Notes: a model not told the origin generated them from the sequence alone. 64,000 nt of DNA from Toxotes chatareus (GCA_016801885.1 JAFBJY010000100.1:1-64000), one strand, 5' to 3'; counted from the first letter of the stretch, positions 43,516 to 57,295 are shown. Numbers and translations: made by a program.

Positions 43516-45936
43516 AAAGAAAACAGAAAAGAAATCGAATGTTTCATTGACTTGTGCTTTACTGCATCATCAAAACATTTGTTATCAGCTCTCACACAAT
43601 TCACCTTTGTTCACTGTAAAATTTATCACTATTTTGTTTTTGTTTTACTTTTTTCAACAGCAACACGACGTCTTCATCTCCTGCACTGAAACATTTGAAT
43701 CAGTTATTTGCATCAGACTCTGTAAACTTTCTGCTCCAGTTTCAAATTTCCACATCAATCACACAACAGACATGATGACATGATGACAGCAGCTCACATC
43801 CATTTGTGATAGAAACAGTCTCCAGTGCAAATTAGTGTGGTATAAATGTTTAAGTCTTTAAAGGAAAACTGGTCCATACAATATCTAATCAGCTCGTAGT
43901 CTACAGCCATGCAGCTGTTTCTAACTCAGCCTGACCTTCCTATTACACTGAAACATGCTGGAAAATGATGCTGATTTTCAACAGAATAAATTCTCATCAG
44001 ATCCTGATCTTCATCTTTGAGTCTGGAAGACTTTAGTAATGGATGAGAACACAATTTATTTTCAATGTTTATAAAACGACAGCTAGAGTGAGAAAATTGT
44101 CAGTGATCTGAACTCAGGCTGGTAGTCGAGTTATTACAGGCAGTGTATTCATTTCACAGTTCAGACTCCACAGACATCAGACACAGACAGAGCCATTAGA
44201 CTGATGGAGGCATTTCCTCACAAAGTATTAGAGCCATACAGAAGCTTTGTCTACTGTGTCCATGAGGTTATTACAGCTGTGCATCAGTCACCCACACCTG
44301 AAACACACTGAAGACTTTAAACTGAATTTCTTAAACCTTTCTAAGGCTGAACTCAATCATGCCAAAGAACTGACTCATCAACTGATCAATAGAGGAACAT
44401 TGCATTACATTACATTTCAGAACAGTAACACAACAGTGTGTTTTCACTGGAGAGTGGATTCTCCTGAACTGAGTACTGAAGACTGAGTCACTGAGGGACA
44501 CAGGCAGAGAGAGAGTCAGTTTTATAACATGTGGTCAGACACAGACTCAGACTCAACATGGATGAATCAGCTTCACCTCACACACACTTCAAGAAAATAA
44601 TATATAATATACAGCAGCTTTAAATCAACAGAAATAAATTATGGCAACAAATCTGATTAAAATAATGAAACTTCTGTTTTGCCATAATAAGACAACAAAT
44701 CAAAATGTTTTCTATAGCACAGAAATTGCACATGTATGAATACAAACTGTACCAGGCTTACAGAACAAATGGCAGCCAAACCTTCAGGGAATCAGCATGA
44801 GCACCAAACTGAGAAATGAATTCTAATTCACAGTGTCCATGAAACCAAAACCCTGAGCAAATACTTTCTTCAAACTCTTTCTCCACAGCAGTGTCTTCTG
44901 CCACTCCAGCTAAAAAAGCTACACAAACATTAGCATGATCTATTGATGGGTGAGAGGTGACTGTGGACATATGTGTCCCTGGCTTGTCCTGATGGAGGAG
45001 AAGTTCACTGTACAATGCACAGACACAGAGAAAATGATTTCATGTGATCTGTGTATGTTGATGTTAATTATGGATCTAATCTACTGAAAAGAGAAAAGCA
45101 CACAGACTTTTGTTTTACAGCAGGTTTCATATGATGCAGATTATATTAGACTATAAAATAAGAGAAAAGCATCCAGAGAAAAAGCAGCATGTTTCCTGAA
45201 CATGTTCAGAGAATTTCTCATCACACTGAAAAGTTGGCAGTTTTCCAAGGTGAGAGCCCAGTGGAGGATCAAACTAAAGCAGGAGACTCTTTGGTAACAA
45301 GGTTTTTAACGTGGCCTGAGTGCTGCAGTCTGTCTGTACATAAAATCACTCTATGCCTTTAACATTACATTTCATTGTATCTCTAATTAGACGGCCTGAC
45401 AGTGGCTCAGTGGCAAAAATGTACAACTGCCCTCATCAAGAACACTTCAGCCCCAACACCAATCCAAACCAAAAGGTCTCCAGTGATATGAAGCAGAAAG
45501 ATAAACAGGATTTAAAGTTTTTGTCCATTTCCTCACTTCATGGTTCAATAAGTTAAACTCATTTACAACACCACCCACTCTCACTGAGTTTCATTCAATC
45601 AACAGTGGAGGAGGAGGGTCAGTGGTTAGTATTGGTTACTTAAAAATGACTTCCTGCTGGGCCAGAAAAACAGTTACACCTTTAGGATGAGAGACAATGG
45701 AGGAAGAGAAGTGAGAGAGTCAAACAAATCATGAATCTGATTCCAATTGCATGCAACTATAAGTATAATATCTATGTGCAATAACTCAATTATTAGTGTG
45801 CAATATTTATTGTGTACGAAAGTCAATCAACTCAACAACCTCCAGCCCATATTTATTTATTTATGTATGTATATTTTTATTTTTTACAGCAGCTATTTTC
45901 TTAGTTTAGTATCTTGTTCTGGCCATATTGGTCTTA
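43516..45936. other. No gene recognised
   Basis: Only short open frames, such as 44,758-45,015 (minus), whose product I cannot place. No repeats shared within the window were noticed. Confidence 0.5.
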
Positions 45937-46207
45937 CTTAGGATTCAAAGGATTCAAAGGATTCAAAGGCTTTTATTGTCAATTCACCATATGTCAGACA
46001 TACAGGGGAATCGAAATGTTGTTTCTTCTCTCAACAATGTGCATTTTACAATATAAATAAACAATTTAAATAAAACCAGCTAAATAAACAAACTTTCACT
46101 ACAATATAAATATATAGTAAAGAAATATATGGAAAACAAATATATATATATATATATACATATAAATATGAATATGAAAATTGCAGATTGCTGAATAGTG
46201 CAAATGG

Positions 46208-48182
46208 TTATGTGCAAGTTGGCCAAAAGATTGTCTTAGTTACAGAGTCCAGGTGGCAGTGTGGGTGGGGGGTGGGGGTCAGCAGAGTTGGAGTCCAGGG
46301 GCGGGGGGCAGGGGGGGGAGGTAGTGTACAGAGTTCAGTGTCCTGACAGCCTGGTGGATGAAGCTGTTGGACAGTCTTGTGGAGCGGGCCCGGAGGCATC
46401 GGAACCGTCTCCCTGAAGGCAGGAGGCTGAAGTGGGGGTGTGAGGGGTGTGAGTTGTCTTTCACAATGTTGATGGCTCTGCGGGTGATGTGTGTGTTATA
46501 AATGTCTGTGAGGGGCAACAGAGGGACACCGATGATCTTGCTGGCTGCATTCACTATGCGTTGCAGTGTCTTTCGGCAGGAGGCAGTGCAGCCTCTGTAC
46601 CACACAGTGATGCAGCCAGTGATGATGCTCTCAATGGTGCCCCGGTAGAAAGAGCACATGATGGGAGGTGGGACATGGGCTCTTCTCAGTTTATGGAGGA
46701 AGTAGAGGCGTTTTGAGCTTTCTTGGCCAGCTGTGTTGTGTTTATTGTCCAGGAGAAGTCCTCAGAAATGTGCACCCCAGGAACTTGGTGCTGTTCACCC
46801 TCTCCACTGCAGCGCCGTCGATGGTCAGTGGGGATGCTGTGAAGGCCTTCTCCTGAAGTCGATAACCATCTCTTTGGTCTTTCCCACGTTGAGGAAGAGA
46901 TTGTTATCTTTGCACCACTGGACCAGTTGGCTCACCTCAGTCCTGTAGTTTGCCTCATCCTGGTTGGTGATGAGGCCCACCACGGTCGTGTCATCCGCAA
47001 ACTTGATGATGTGGTTGGTGTTGTGGCTGGGCACGCAGTCGTGTGGTCAGCAGGGTGAAGAGTAGCGGGCTGAGTACACAACCTTGTGGAGCCCCTGTGC
47101 TCAGCATGATGGTCCTGGAGGTTTTGCTGCCAGCCCTTACCTTTTGTGGTCTCTCTGATAAAAAGTCCAGCACCCAGTTACACAGAGAGGTCTTGACTCC
47201 CAGGCATCCCAATTTGTGTGTTAGCTGCTGGGGGATGATTGTATTAAATGCTGAGCTAAAATCTAGAAACAGCATTCGCACATAAGAGTCTTTGGAGTCA
47301 AGGTGGGTGAGGGCTGGGTGGAGTGCGGCTACGATGGCATCCTCAGTAGACCTGTTGGTCCTGTATGCAAACTGAAACGGGTCATGGGTTGGGGGGAGGA
47401 CGGATTTGATGGTCTGCATAACCAGCCGCTCGAAGCACTTCATTATGATGGGTGTCAGTGCTACGGGCGGTAGTCATTGTGGCTGGACGGGTGTGGTTTC
47501 TTTGGTACCGGTATTATTGTGGTGGCCTTGAAACACTTGGGGACGACCGCTTGGCTCAGGGAGATGTTGAAAATGTCAGTTAAGACATCCTTGAGCTCCT
47601 CAGCACAGTCCTTTAGGACCCGACCAGGTATGTTGTCCGGTCCAGCTGCCTTGCGTGGGTTGATCCTAGAAAGGGATCCTTTTTCACCTCCTCCTCGTCC
47701 GGAGGAGGTGATGATTCTGTGCTGGTGTGGTGTTCTGTGTCTCAAAGCGCCCAAAGAAGTCGTTGAGGCTGTTCAGCAGTGAGATGTCACTGTCACAGGT
47801 TTGTGGGGGGGTTGTAGTCAGTGAGGGTTGAATGCCTCTCCACAGGCTTTGTGTGTCCCTGGTGTTACTGAAGTGGCTGGTTATTTTCTTGCTGTATTGT
47901 TGTTTTGCTACTTTGATTCCACGGGACAGGTTGGCTCTGGCTGTTGCTAGCCCTGCAGCGTCCCCAGCCCTGAAGGCTGAGTCCCGAGCCCTCAGGAGCC
48001 TGTGGACCTCGCCTGTCAACCATGGTTTCTGGTTAGCTCGGATGGTAATGGTTTTTCTGTGGGTGACATCGTCAATGCACTTTGTGATGTATGCAGTGAC
48101 AGCATCAGTGTATTCTTCAATGTCTGTGTGGTTATTGTTTGTAGCCGCCTGTTTGAAAATATCCCAGTCCGTTGTGTGGAAA
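46208..48182 (-). pseudogene. Rex1/Babar-like ORF2: linker, reverse transcriptase and C-terminus
   Basis: In order on the minus strand: 'DCFHTTDWDIFKQAATNN' and 'VTHRKTITIRANQKPWLTGE' (linker), 'INPRKAAGPDNIPGRVLKDC' (RT start), 'FQFAYRTNRSTEDAIVAAL' and 'MLFLDFSSAFNTIIPQQLTH', 'LSTGAPQGCVLSPLLF', the catalytic 'IIKFADDTTVVG' (near 47,005-46,970), 'NLFLNVGKTKEMVIDFRR', and C-terminal 'GRRFRCLRARSTRLSNSFIH'. Frames change near 47,700, 47,450, 47,040, 46,830 and 46,660. The catalytic residues remain but the gene is not translatable as one piece. Confidence 0.85.
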
Positions 48183-49017
48183 CAGTCTTTCAATTCAATT
48201 CAATTCAATTCAATTTTATTTATATAGCGCCTTCCACAATCAAAATTGTCTCAAAGCGCTTTACAGAGACCCAGAGCCTGACCCCAGAGCAAGCACTTAA
48301 GGCGACAGTGGCAAGGAAAACTCCTTTTAACAGGAAGAAACCTTGAGCAGAACCTGGCTCAGATGGGGACCCTCCTGCCGATGGCGGGCTGGGTGAAAGG
48401 AGGAAAAGGAGGAAGATAGGACAGCTAGGAATGGAGGAGAGGGGAGAAAGACATGCAGCATAATACAGACAATGTGGGTCAGTATTTACATTACAGTTAG
48501 TGAACAGTTATTGGATAATGTGTGCTCAGCAGATTAGAATTATGAAACAGAGCACGGAGGCAAAAAGCTGTCATGACTGGTAATTATTTACATTACAGTT
48601 TGCAAAGAATATTAATCAAATATTTATCTGTAGCAGAACGGAACATTAAACATGTTAGAAATAGATCATTATAAACAATAAACAGCAGCAGGTGGGTGGA
48701 GCCAGGACCATAGGACATGCAGCTCCGGAGCCAGAGGTACCTGCAGTAAGGTACAGAGAAAGAGAGACCAGAGAGAAACAAACACAGGACTACGGGACAG
48801 AGAGGACACAGAGTTAATGACATGTAATAAAGGCTAATAGATTTGAGAGTGGGTCTGAGGAGAGAAAGAAGAAGAAGTGCGCAGTAAATCATGGGATGTC
48901 CCCCAGCAGCCTAGGCCTATAGCAGCATAACTAGGGGATGATTCAGTTGCCTGAGCCAGCCCTACTAAGGGCTATATCCTTAACTGTAACAGTGTCTATA
49001 GAGATAATTGTGACTAA

Positions 49018-52000
49018 CTATAAGTTTAATAAATAACTAGGACTGTAACTACAACTAATTATAAGCTTTATCAAACAAGAAGGTTTTAAGCTTCGCGTTT
49101 TAAAATTAGAGAGGGTGTCTGCTTCCCGAACCCAAACTGGCAGTTGGTTCCATAGGAGAGGGGCCTGATAGCTAAAGGCTCGGCCTCCCATTCTACTTTT
49201 AGAGATTTTGGGAACCATAAGCAAACCTGCATTCTGGGAACGAAGCAATCTGTTAGGATGATATGGTACTATCAGCTCTTTGAGATATGAAGGAGCCTGG
49301 CCATTGAGGGCCTTATATGTAAGGAGAAGGATTTTAAAATCAATTCTGGATTTTACAGGAAGCCAATGAAGAGAAGTTAGTACAGGAGTAATGTGATCTC
49401 TCTTGCTAATTCCAGTCAGTACTCTCGCTGCAGCATTTTGGATCAGCTGGATGCTTTTTAGATAGTTAACTGGACATCCTGATAATAGGGAATTACAGTA
49501 GTCCAGCCTAGAAGTAACAAAAGCATGGACTAATTTTTCAGCATCACTCTGCGACAGAATGTTTCTAATCTTACTGATATTGCGCAGGTGAAAGAAGGCG
49601 GTCCTAGAGACTTGTTTTATATGTGAGTTAAAGGACAGATCCTGATCAAAAATAACTCCAAGGTTCCTCACAGTCGTACTGGAGGCTAAATTAATGCCAT
49701 CCAGAGTAACTATATGATTAGATAAACTGTTTCTGAGGTGTTTGGGACCAAACAAAATAACCTCAGTTTTGTCTGAATTCAGAAGAAGAAAGTTACAGGT
49801 CATCCAGGCCTTTATGTCTTTAAGACATGCCTGAAGTATGGTTAACTGATCTGTTTCGTCTGGTTTCATAGATAAATATAGCTGGGTATCATCCGCATAG
49901 CAATGGAAATTTATTCCATGCTTCCTGATAATATTGCCTAGGGGAAGCATGTATAAGGTGAACAGTATCGGTCCAAGCACAGAACCCTGTGGAACTCCAT
50001 GACTTACTCTGGTATATATGGAGGATCATCATTAACATGGACAAACTGGTATCTATCTGATAGATATGATTTAAACCAGCCTAGTGCTGTTCCTTTAATC
50101 CCAATAACATGTTCCAATCTATCCAATAGGATATTATGATCAATGGTGTCAAATGCAGCACTAAGGTCTAGCAGGACAAGTATAGAGACGAGTCCATTAT
50201 CTGATGCTATAAGAAGGTCGTTGGTAACTTTCACCAGTGCTGTCTCTGTGCTATGATGAACTCTAAATCCTGACTGAAAAACTTCAAACAAACCGTTCCT
50301 GTGTAGATGGTCGCACAACTGAGTTGCAACAGCCTTTTCAAGAATTTTAGAATTAAAGGGAGATTGGATATAGGTCTATAGTTTGCCAAAATGTCAGAGT
50401 CCAGAGAAGGCTTTTTAAGTAAAGGTTTGATAACTGCAACCTTAAAAGCCTGTGGGACATATCCTGTAACCAACGAGAGATTTATCTGATCTAATATGTG
50501 AGTGCCAATCAAAGGCAACACATCTTTAAGAAGTCTGGTCGGGATAGGATCCAAAAGACATGTTGATGATTTAGATTTAGAAACTATTGAAGTCAATTCA
50601 GCTAGATCTATGGGAGAGAAACAGTCTAACGACAAATCAGGACTGGCAGACATTTCTAAAGATGCTGTTCTAGACATACCTACATCATTAACAGTTGTAG
50701 GCAGGATGAGATGGATTCTGTCTCTAATGTCTACTATTTTGTTGCTAAAGAAGCTCATAAAGTCATTACTAGTGAGAGCTAGAGGGATGGATGGTACAAC
50801 AGAGCTATGGCTCTTTGTCAGCCTGGCTACAGTGCTGAAAAGAAACCTAGGGTTGTTCTTGTTTTCCTCTATTAATGATGAGTAATAGGCAGTTCTTGCC
50901 TTACGAAGGGCTTTTTTATACGTTATAAAGCTGTCTTTCCAGGCTAGGCGGAATTCCTCTAAATTAGTGGATAACCATTTCCTTTCCAGCTTTCGTGATA
51001 TCTGCTTTAAAGTACGTATTTGTGAATTGTACCATGGAGCTAGCTTCCTCTGATTACTGACCTTCTTTTTCAAAGGGGCAACAGAGTCAAGGGTTGAACG
51101 CAATGAAGCAGCAGTATTATCAACTAGATAGTCTATATCTGCTGGAGTAACGTTTAGGCCATTGCTCTCTGTAAGACTGGCACATGGCAGCGGAGATAAT
51201 AAAGATGGAATAGCTTCCTTATATTTGATAACAGCATTATCAGACAGAAATCTACAGTAGTTAATTTTTTTCTCAGATGCTGTGCAGTTCATTATTGTAA
51301 ATTCAAATGTTACTAAAGAATGATCAGATAAAACAGGGTTCTGAGGGAATACTGTCAAATATTCAGCTTCAATGCCATAGGTTAGTACAAGATCAAGGGT
51401 GTGATTAAAACAGTGAGTTGGTTTGTTAACATTTTGTAAAAAGCCAATTGAGTCTAATACTGAATAGAAAGCAGTCTTAAGGCTGTCATTGTGGGTATCG
51501 ACATGAATATTAAAGTCGCCCACTATAATTACTCTATCCGTACTAAGCACTAAATCAGATAAAAATTCAGTGAATTCAGACAAAAACTCTGAGTAAGCAG
51601 CAGGTGGACGATACACCACAGCAAATAGTACTGGTTTTTCTATCTTCCAATTTGGATGTGAGAGGCTGAGGATAAGGCTTTCAAATGTACTATATTTCGG
51701 CTTAGGTCTAGGATTAATTAATAAACTTGAGTGGTAGATTGCTGCCACTCCTCCTCCTCGGCCTGTGCCTCGAGGAATGTGATAATTAATATGACTAGCA
51801 GGGGTTGACTCATTTAGACTGACATACTCTTCCTCCTGCAGCCAGGTCTCAGTCAGACAGAATAAGTCAATCTGCTGATCCATTATCAAATCATTCACTA
51901 ACAGAGATTTAGACAAGAGAGATCTAATGTTTAATAGCCCACATCTGATTGTGGTGTTTTTAGGTTCAGATGCTTTTGTAGTATAAATTTTTTTGAGGTT

Positions 52001-52183
52001 TTTATGAGTAACACCTCTTGCATTTTTTAATTTATGCACTTTTTGTTGACGGGGAGCAGACACAGTCTCTATAGGATAAAGGGAATCGTTAGAATGGTAG
52101 GAATAATAAGAATCATGAGAATCATGGGTGGGTGACAGCTCTAGAGAAACTGCAGAGAAGCGTGTAGGACTGCAACTCTGCAT
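49018..52183 (-). pseudogene. L2 ORF2: endonuclease and reverse transcriptase
   Basis: ATG at 52,183. Endonuclease: 'CGLLNIRSLLSKS', 'DLFCLTETWLQEEE', 'RGTGRGGGVAAIYHSSLLI', 'VIIVGDFNIHVD', 'NPVLSDHSLVTFEFT'. RT: 'STCLLDPIPTRLLKDVLPLI', 'NYRPISNLPLI', 'LVLLDLSAAFDTIDHNILL', 'HGVPQGSVLGP', catalytic 'HCYADDTQLYLSMKP', C-terminal 'YQAPLLWNQLPVWVREADTL'. Frameshifts near 50,340 and 50,010 divide it into three frames (50,231-52,183; 50,004-50,318; 49,018-49,980). All catalytic motifs survive, so decay is recent. Confidence 0.9.
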
Positions 52184-52211
52184 CCTGGTCTCAACTCTGG
52201 GTTGTCATGAC

Positions 52212-53126
52212 TTTGGTTTTCTAATGAAATCTGTCATATTTCTAGATATGAGAGCTGCACCATCCAAAGTTGGATGGATGCCGTCTCTCCTAATCAGACC
52301 AGGTTTTCCCCAAAAGTTTTCCAGTTATCAATGAAGGCCACGTCGTTTGCTGGACACCACCTAGACAGCCAGCGACGGAATGAAGACATACGGCTAAACA
52401 TGTCATCACTGGTCAAATCGGGCAGGGGTCCAGAGAACACTACAGAGTCCGACATTGTTTTGGCAAAGTTACACACCGACTCCACATTAATTTTAGTGAC
52501 CTCCGATTGGCGTAATCGGGTGTCATTACCGCCGACGTGAATAACGATCTTACCAAATCTACGTTTATCCTTAGCCAGCAGTTTTAAATACGATTCAACG
52601 TCGCCCGCTCTGGCCCCAGGGATGCATTTAACTATGGTCGCTGGAGTCTCTAACTTCACATTTCGCAAAATGGAGCTGCCAATAACCAGAGTTTTTTCCT
52701 CAGCGGGTGTGTCGCTGATTGGGGAAAATCTGTTTGAAACATGAAGCGGTTGATGGTGAACCACGGGCCGTTGTTTCATGCTATGTTTCCTTCGGACTGC
52801 CACCCAGCCGCCCTGGCTTCCCGGCTGCTCGGGAGCTGCCGGGAACGGCTGACAGGAGCTAACGTGGGACGGCTAGCTGTAGCTAATTTAGGCTGGTCCG
52901 CATCAGCTACAGGGGACTGACTAGCTAGCGCTGCTGCGGGGCGATTATCTAAGGTGCGGAGCCGAGCCTCTACTTCCCTAAGTCTCGCCTCCAATGCTAC
53001 AAAAATGCTACATTTATTACACATACCATTATCGCTAAAGGAGGCAGAGGAGTAACTAAACATCTCACACACCGTGCAAGAGAGAGGAGAGACAGCAGGA
53101 GAGACAGCAGGAGAGAGAGAAGCCAT
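52212..53126 (-). pseudogene. L2 ORF1 with zinc-finger-like head and SGNH esterase
   Basis: From ATG at 53,126 the N-terminus has a CxxC...CxxC pair ('CTVCEMF', 'CNKC') and a short coiled coil ('ALEARLREVEARLRTLD'). After a 1-nt frame change near 52,800 comes the esterase: 'TLVIGSSILRNVKLE' (GSS block), 'IHVGGNDTRLRQ' (GGND block), and, after another frame change near 52,305, 'RRDGIHPTLDGA' (D..H block). This esterase is standard for L2/CR1 ORF1, thought to act on membranes or in RNP assembly. The two frameshifts abolish the full product. Confidence 0.85.
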
Positions 53127-53385
53127 TGCTAACAGCTAAGCTAGCGGACCAGAGTTAGAGTGATTAGAGTGTAGTGTTAGATTCCGAGGGACACGTGCAC
53201 CACAGATGTTTAACTAAAGCAATATACGTGTACAGGAATTCAGAGATTGACCACAGAACACGGCAAAGTAAGAGTTGATTAATAAGCTAGGATAACACTC
53301 GTAACACCACAGTGCAGAAGCAGCAAACAGGAAGTGACACAATACGTTACCACCACGTCAGCACGTAACCCCTTTCAGTCTTTCA

Positions 53386-53711
53386 GTGCTGAGCAGGCCT
53401 CCTCTGGCCACACACGTACCTCTCTTTGGGTTGGTCTGATGACTCTCACCTTTGGTCTGTACGCAGGTCTCAGCAGGATGGTGATGTGGTCTGAGAGACC
53501 CAGGTGGGGGAGGGGGGAGGCCTTGTGTGCTCCTTTGTGGTTTGTGTAGACAAAGTCCAGTGTGTTGTTTTCCCTGGTAGGGAAGTCAACATGCTGATGT
53601 AACTGAGGCAGAAAAACCTTTAAGTCTGCGTGGTTGAAGTCCCCAGCTGTTATGATAAACCCGTCTGGGTGTGCAGTCTGTTGTTCGTTGATGGCCTGGT
53701 AGAGTGGTACT
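53386..53711 (-). pseudogene. Rex1/Babar-like endonuclease fragment
   Basis: Minus strand: 'GFIITAGDFNHADLKVFLPQ' and 'NNTLDFVYTNHKGAHKASPL' with 'LSDHITILL', the AP-endonuclease DFN and SDH motifs. It reads on across the L2 into 'DCFHTTDW' at 48,182. The first part of the endonuclease is missing. Confidence 0.85.
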
Positions 53712-53815
53712 TATATCTTACTTTCACTTACTGTACTGTAACCTTGCTGTTTCTAAATGCAATTTCCCCACTGAGGGACTAATAAAGGATTTTCTTATCT
53801 TATCTTAACATGTGG
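53712..53815 (+). repeat. LINE or SINE 3' tail fragment
   Basis: 'gagggactaataaaggattt' followed by (TCTTA)n-type repeats, a common 3' tail in fish retroposons. Confidence 0.6.
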
Positions 53816-54199
53816 AAACATTATCACAGCTAAAGGACTGCATTTCTTCTGCTTGGACCATGAACAGACTCTGATCCTGACTAATCCCACTGTCACAATA
53901 TTAAAGACATAATATATTTCAATATTAAAACCATCACACGTCTACAGGCAAAAACCTTTTGAGCGCCTTTGTCCATCTTAGTTGAAAATGGTTTATAATC
54001 CTGAAGCAATGAGAGAACTTCACTGATTAATTACAAACAGCTTTTTCTCCATGATGAACTATTGTGTTTGTGCAGCCTGCACAGGAAGGAGTGACAGTAA
54101 AATCCATCCAAGTGTTGGATCACAGCACAGACAGACTGAGCAACATCACAACATCTACATTCACACTATTTGTATCTTAAACATCTCTGATTGATGTTC

Positions 54200-54235
<36 letters not shown>

Positions 54236-57200
54236 CTGTGGGTTATGAGACCTGAATTTAACATTAGAATCAAATGGACTGTGGTTATTTGATAACTGGT
54301 TTGTTTATGTTCAGTCTGAATGGACTGAATAATTCTATTAATCATATTAGGCTGAAAACACAGTGCAGAGCTTCAGTCAGTGCTGTCACTATGTTAATGA
54401 GTGGAGAGGATGTGTCGCTGCTTTCCTCCTACTCCCACTTTGTACCACCCAAACACTCACAGACCGTCTGCTGATTATCAGCTGTTCACACATTTTCTCT
54501 CTGTGTTTGGTCCCAAATAGAGATGCAGCATGAAATTAGTCAGAGTGGAGCCACTGAATCAGAGTGAAGCTCCTGAAAGCTTTGAAGAGGAAACGTCTGT
54601 ATTTACTGAGAGGTCACTACAGCAGGTCACTGGGGCCACTACACAAACTGAGTCAGGAAGCCACCTGCACATCTGTCCCTGCTTCTCCTTGGCCCTCTCT
54701 CTGTCTCTGTCTCTGCCTGGTCTCTGTCTCTGCCTGGGTAAGTGTGTGTAGCTGTGCTGGTGTGTAACCTTGGCAGTGGGTTGTGTTGATCTCTCATGGC
54801 CTCCTGCCTGCTGTGTGTCTCTCTGTGGGTCACATCCAGTCCTGCAGCCTCTCCTGACACTGCCAGTCAGTAAGAGGACACACACACGCACACACACGTT
54901 TCACTTTAAGGAGCAACAGGATTTGAACATGTGACATTTCAAACAATGAAAGCTCAGGTCCCTACACAATGTGAATACAGCTTCAATAACTGAGGTTTAT
55001 GGATCCAAAGTTTCCTGTAAAGTGACTGATAGAAAATCAGAATCATTGATCCTTCACTGCTTGTTGCTCAAACAGTAACATATTAAAGCCCTCAGGCCTC
55101 TGGGAACTGGAACTGAATCATGAACAATAGTGTTTCATTGTCTGTCAGTGTTTGTTTGTATTTGAGCTGTTTCATATCCTCCCATTTCTCATCCCTCTAT
55201 AGTTAATATGGACGACCTCTGTGTCCCACAATGCCTCTCTCCAACCTCAGTCACTCTATTAGGGAGCAGCTATGAAGCTGACAGCTTTATTGTGGCTCAT
55301 CTGCAGGAGCAGAGATAAAAGATGAGTGATCATCTTTAAGATGAAGAGCATCTTAACACCTGAGACTGATTTCATCCATTTTACTGTATTGTCTTTCAGT
55401 GCTTCCTAAATTTTAACAGTCTCTGGATGTTGTGTTTCAGAAACTCACAGTTGGAAGAGTTTTGGTTTTATCACTGGACTCTGAGTTTTACAGCTTGAAT
55501 TAAATGGTAATGTCGGGCTTTTCCTGCATCAGGACATTGTTGTAAAAACACAGTAAACAAGCTGCCGGGTTATTGTACAGTTCAGGCTATTGTTTACTAA
55601 AGAAAATGCTGTAACAACAGTCTCCAAAATGATTGTTTTGGTTTATCAGAAAACAGAGAATTGGACAAACACCAAGCATGAAAAGGGCTGAGCCACATGC
55701 ATTAAGTGGAAATTAGATGATGTTAAACAGGCAGCTGAGTTTGGCCTGAGAGACAGTTTGTTGGGCTGTCTGCCTGTTTCTCTGCTCAATTTATACTTGA
55801 TAAACATGCAGAACATAAAAATCTGTTTCCTTTCCATGACATGTCCATTGCATACAGACATAAACATGAACACCACTTAAAAAAACCCTGATGTTGGATG
55901 AACTTGATAAAATTGGCTCTAAATTGGTTCACAGCTGCTCTGTTATGAGAACACACAGAAAGAAGAGCCTGGAATTAAATCTCATAAACTTTAATACCTG
56001 CATCACTGGACCTCACAGCAAACGATGAAGCTCAGTGGAGACACAGGCAAGAAGACCATAGACACACTGGAGGAGACTGACAGTGGGAACATCACACACA
56101 CACAGATACAATAAGGACAGAGAGAAGTGGAGGAGGATAAATCACAAGTGTTACTAATAACACTAATTACTGTGCAACTGACCCACTTATTCTAATAGCA
56201 GGACCCTGAGACTGAAGCTGCTCGTTTCATTTCATTAATGACACCTGTGCTTCTTCTGCTGTGACAGGTCAAAGGTTAACTGTCGGCCACTGACCTCTAT
56301 GCATGTTGTATTCATGTGTATGTGATGAAATGTGATCTTCATGCCTCCCATTACACACCTGGGATGAAACTGTTGACTTTTTTCTCATCTCCTCCTGACT
56401 CTGAGGACAAACCCACAGCACAGCCAGTGTGACTCTTATCATCACAACAGCAGACCCTGTCCACATCTATGTCACAGCACCCAGCACATTATGTAGGTGT
56501 GTGTGTGAGTGTGTGTGTGTTTCCTGCTCTGTATGAGTTCAATTAAAGCCTCATTCAGTGCAGAGCACTATGACCCAACATGTAAGTAGATGAACAGTGA
56601 GCAGCACTGACATCCTCTCTGACAGAAGAGAGTCAAGGCAAAACAATACAAGCACAAGCAGCTTCTTCTGTGCTGCCAGAAAAAAAGGCTTCTGTAAAGA
56701 TAGTGAAAACTCATTTTCACTGCTCATATTTAGTTTTTTCCTCAGTTATTCATTGCTTCTTTCTTCAGTGTATTTTATTTAATCCAACATAAACATGATG
56801 CTCTCAGCTCTGTCTGGGCTCTGAATACAAGAGTTTTACAGCTGAAGGAAAAATCATGTCTGAGGCTTTGGATCAGAACTTATCAGCACTAAATATTTGA
56901 AAATCATAACTTATCATACAACGGAAATACAATGAGCTCAGATCTAACAGTTTGGACACTTTTACCCCAACAACACTGAGCAGACTGTAATCTTTTAGAA
57001 CAGTGATGTGTAGCATATTATTTATGATCAAGAGAAAAAAATGATGCATGACAACACATGATTCAACGAGGTGGGAAATAGCATTCAAGAGCCAATCCTT
57101 GTGGGAGATACAAGTTCTATAAATAAAATATTGATGTGATTTTGTGTAATTAGGTTCATCACTTTCACAGTTCCCTGACAACAGAACCCAGCAGTGTTCA

Positions 57201-57295
57201 CCTTGTGTTAGCAGACTGGTAGGACTGGTAGTAGGTACTGGATGCTCATATTTTACTGACAAACCTTCAGACTAAAACACTGGAGCAGGTTTGAC
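53816..57295. other. No gene recognised
   Basis: A (GA)n run lies at 54,205-54,233 and a (TG)n at 56,494-56,520. Open frames near 54,530-54,900 are short and overlap low-complexity 'ctctgtctctg' text. Nothing assignable. Confidence 0.5.

Larger units (their letters stand above)
48193..53375 (-). mobile_element. 5'-complete L2 LINE nested in the Rex1-like element
   Basis: The 10-bp direct repeat cagtctttca at 48,183-48,192 and 53,376-53,385 flanks the insertion; outside it the Rex1-like frame continues. The element is 5,183 bp: 5' UTR (53,375-53,127), ORF1, ORF2 and a 3' UTR with (AATTC)n tail. Shorter nearly identical 3' ends occur at 5,791, 13,013 and 23,061, so this family was active recently. 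Both ORFs have frameshifts. Confidence 0.93.
45937..53711 (-). mobile_element. Rex1/Babar-like LINE, 5'-truncated, split by an L2
   Basis: The 3' end at 45,937 has three 9-bp 'aggattcaa' units and 'ggcttttattgtcaattcac' (reverse). Coding parts on the minus strand are 53,711-53,386 (endonuclease) and 48,182-46,210 (rest of ORF2). The L2 at 48,193-53,375 separates them. The 5' end is truncated inside the endonuclease at about 53,711. Assignment to Rex1/Babar is from the FADD-containing RT and the 'SNSFIHQAVRTLNS' end and is moderately secure. Confidence 0.75.

Noticed and set aside
46489..48346. Plus-strand open frames across the Rex1-like element
   Set aside because: Antisense shadows of the reverse transcriptase.
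50502..50885. Plus-strand open frame
   Set aside because: Antisense shadow of L2 ORF2.
54530..54897. Overlapping short open frames on both strands
   Set aside because: Mutually overlapping, partly low-complexity, no splice context or recognised family.
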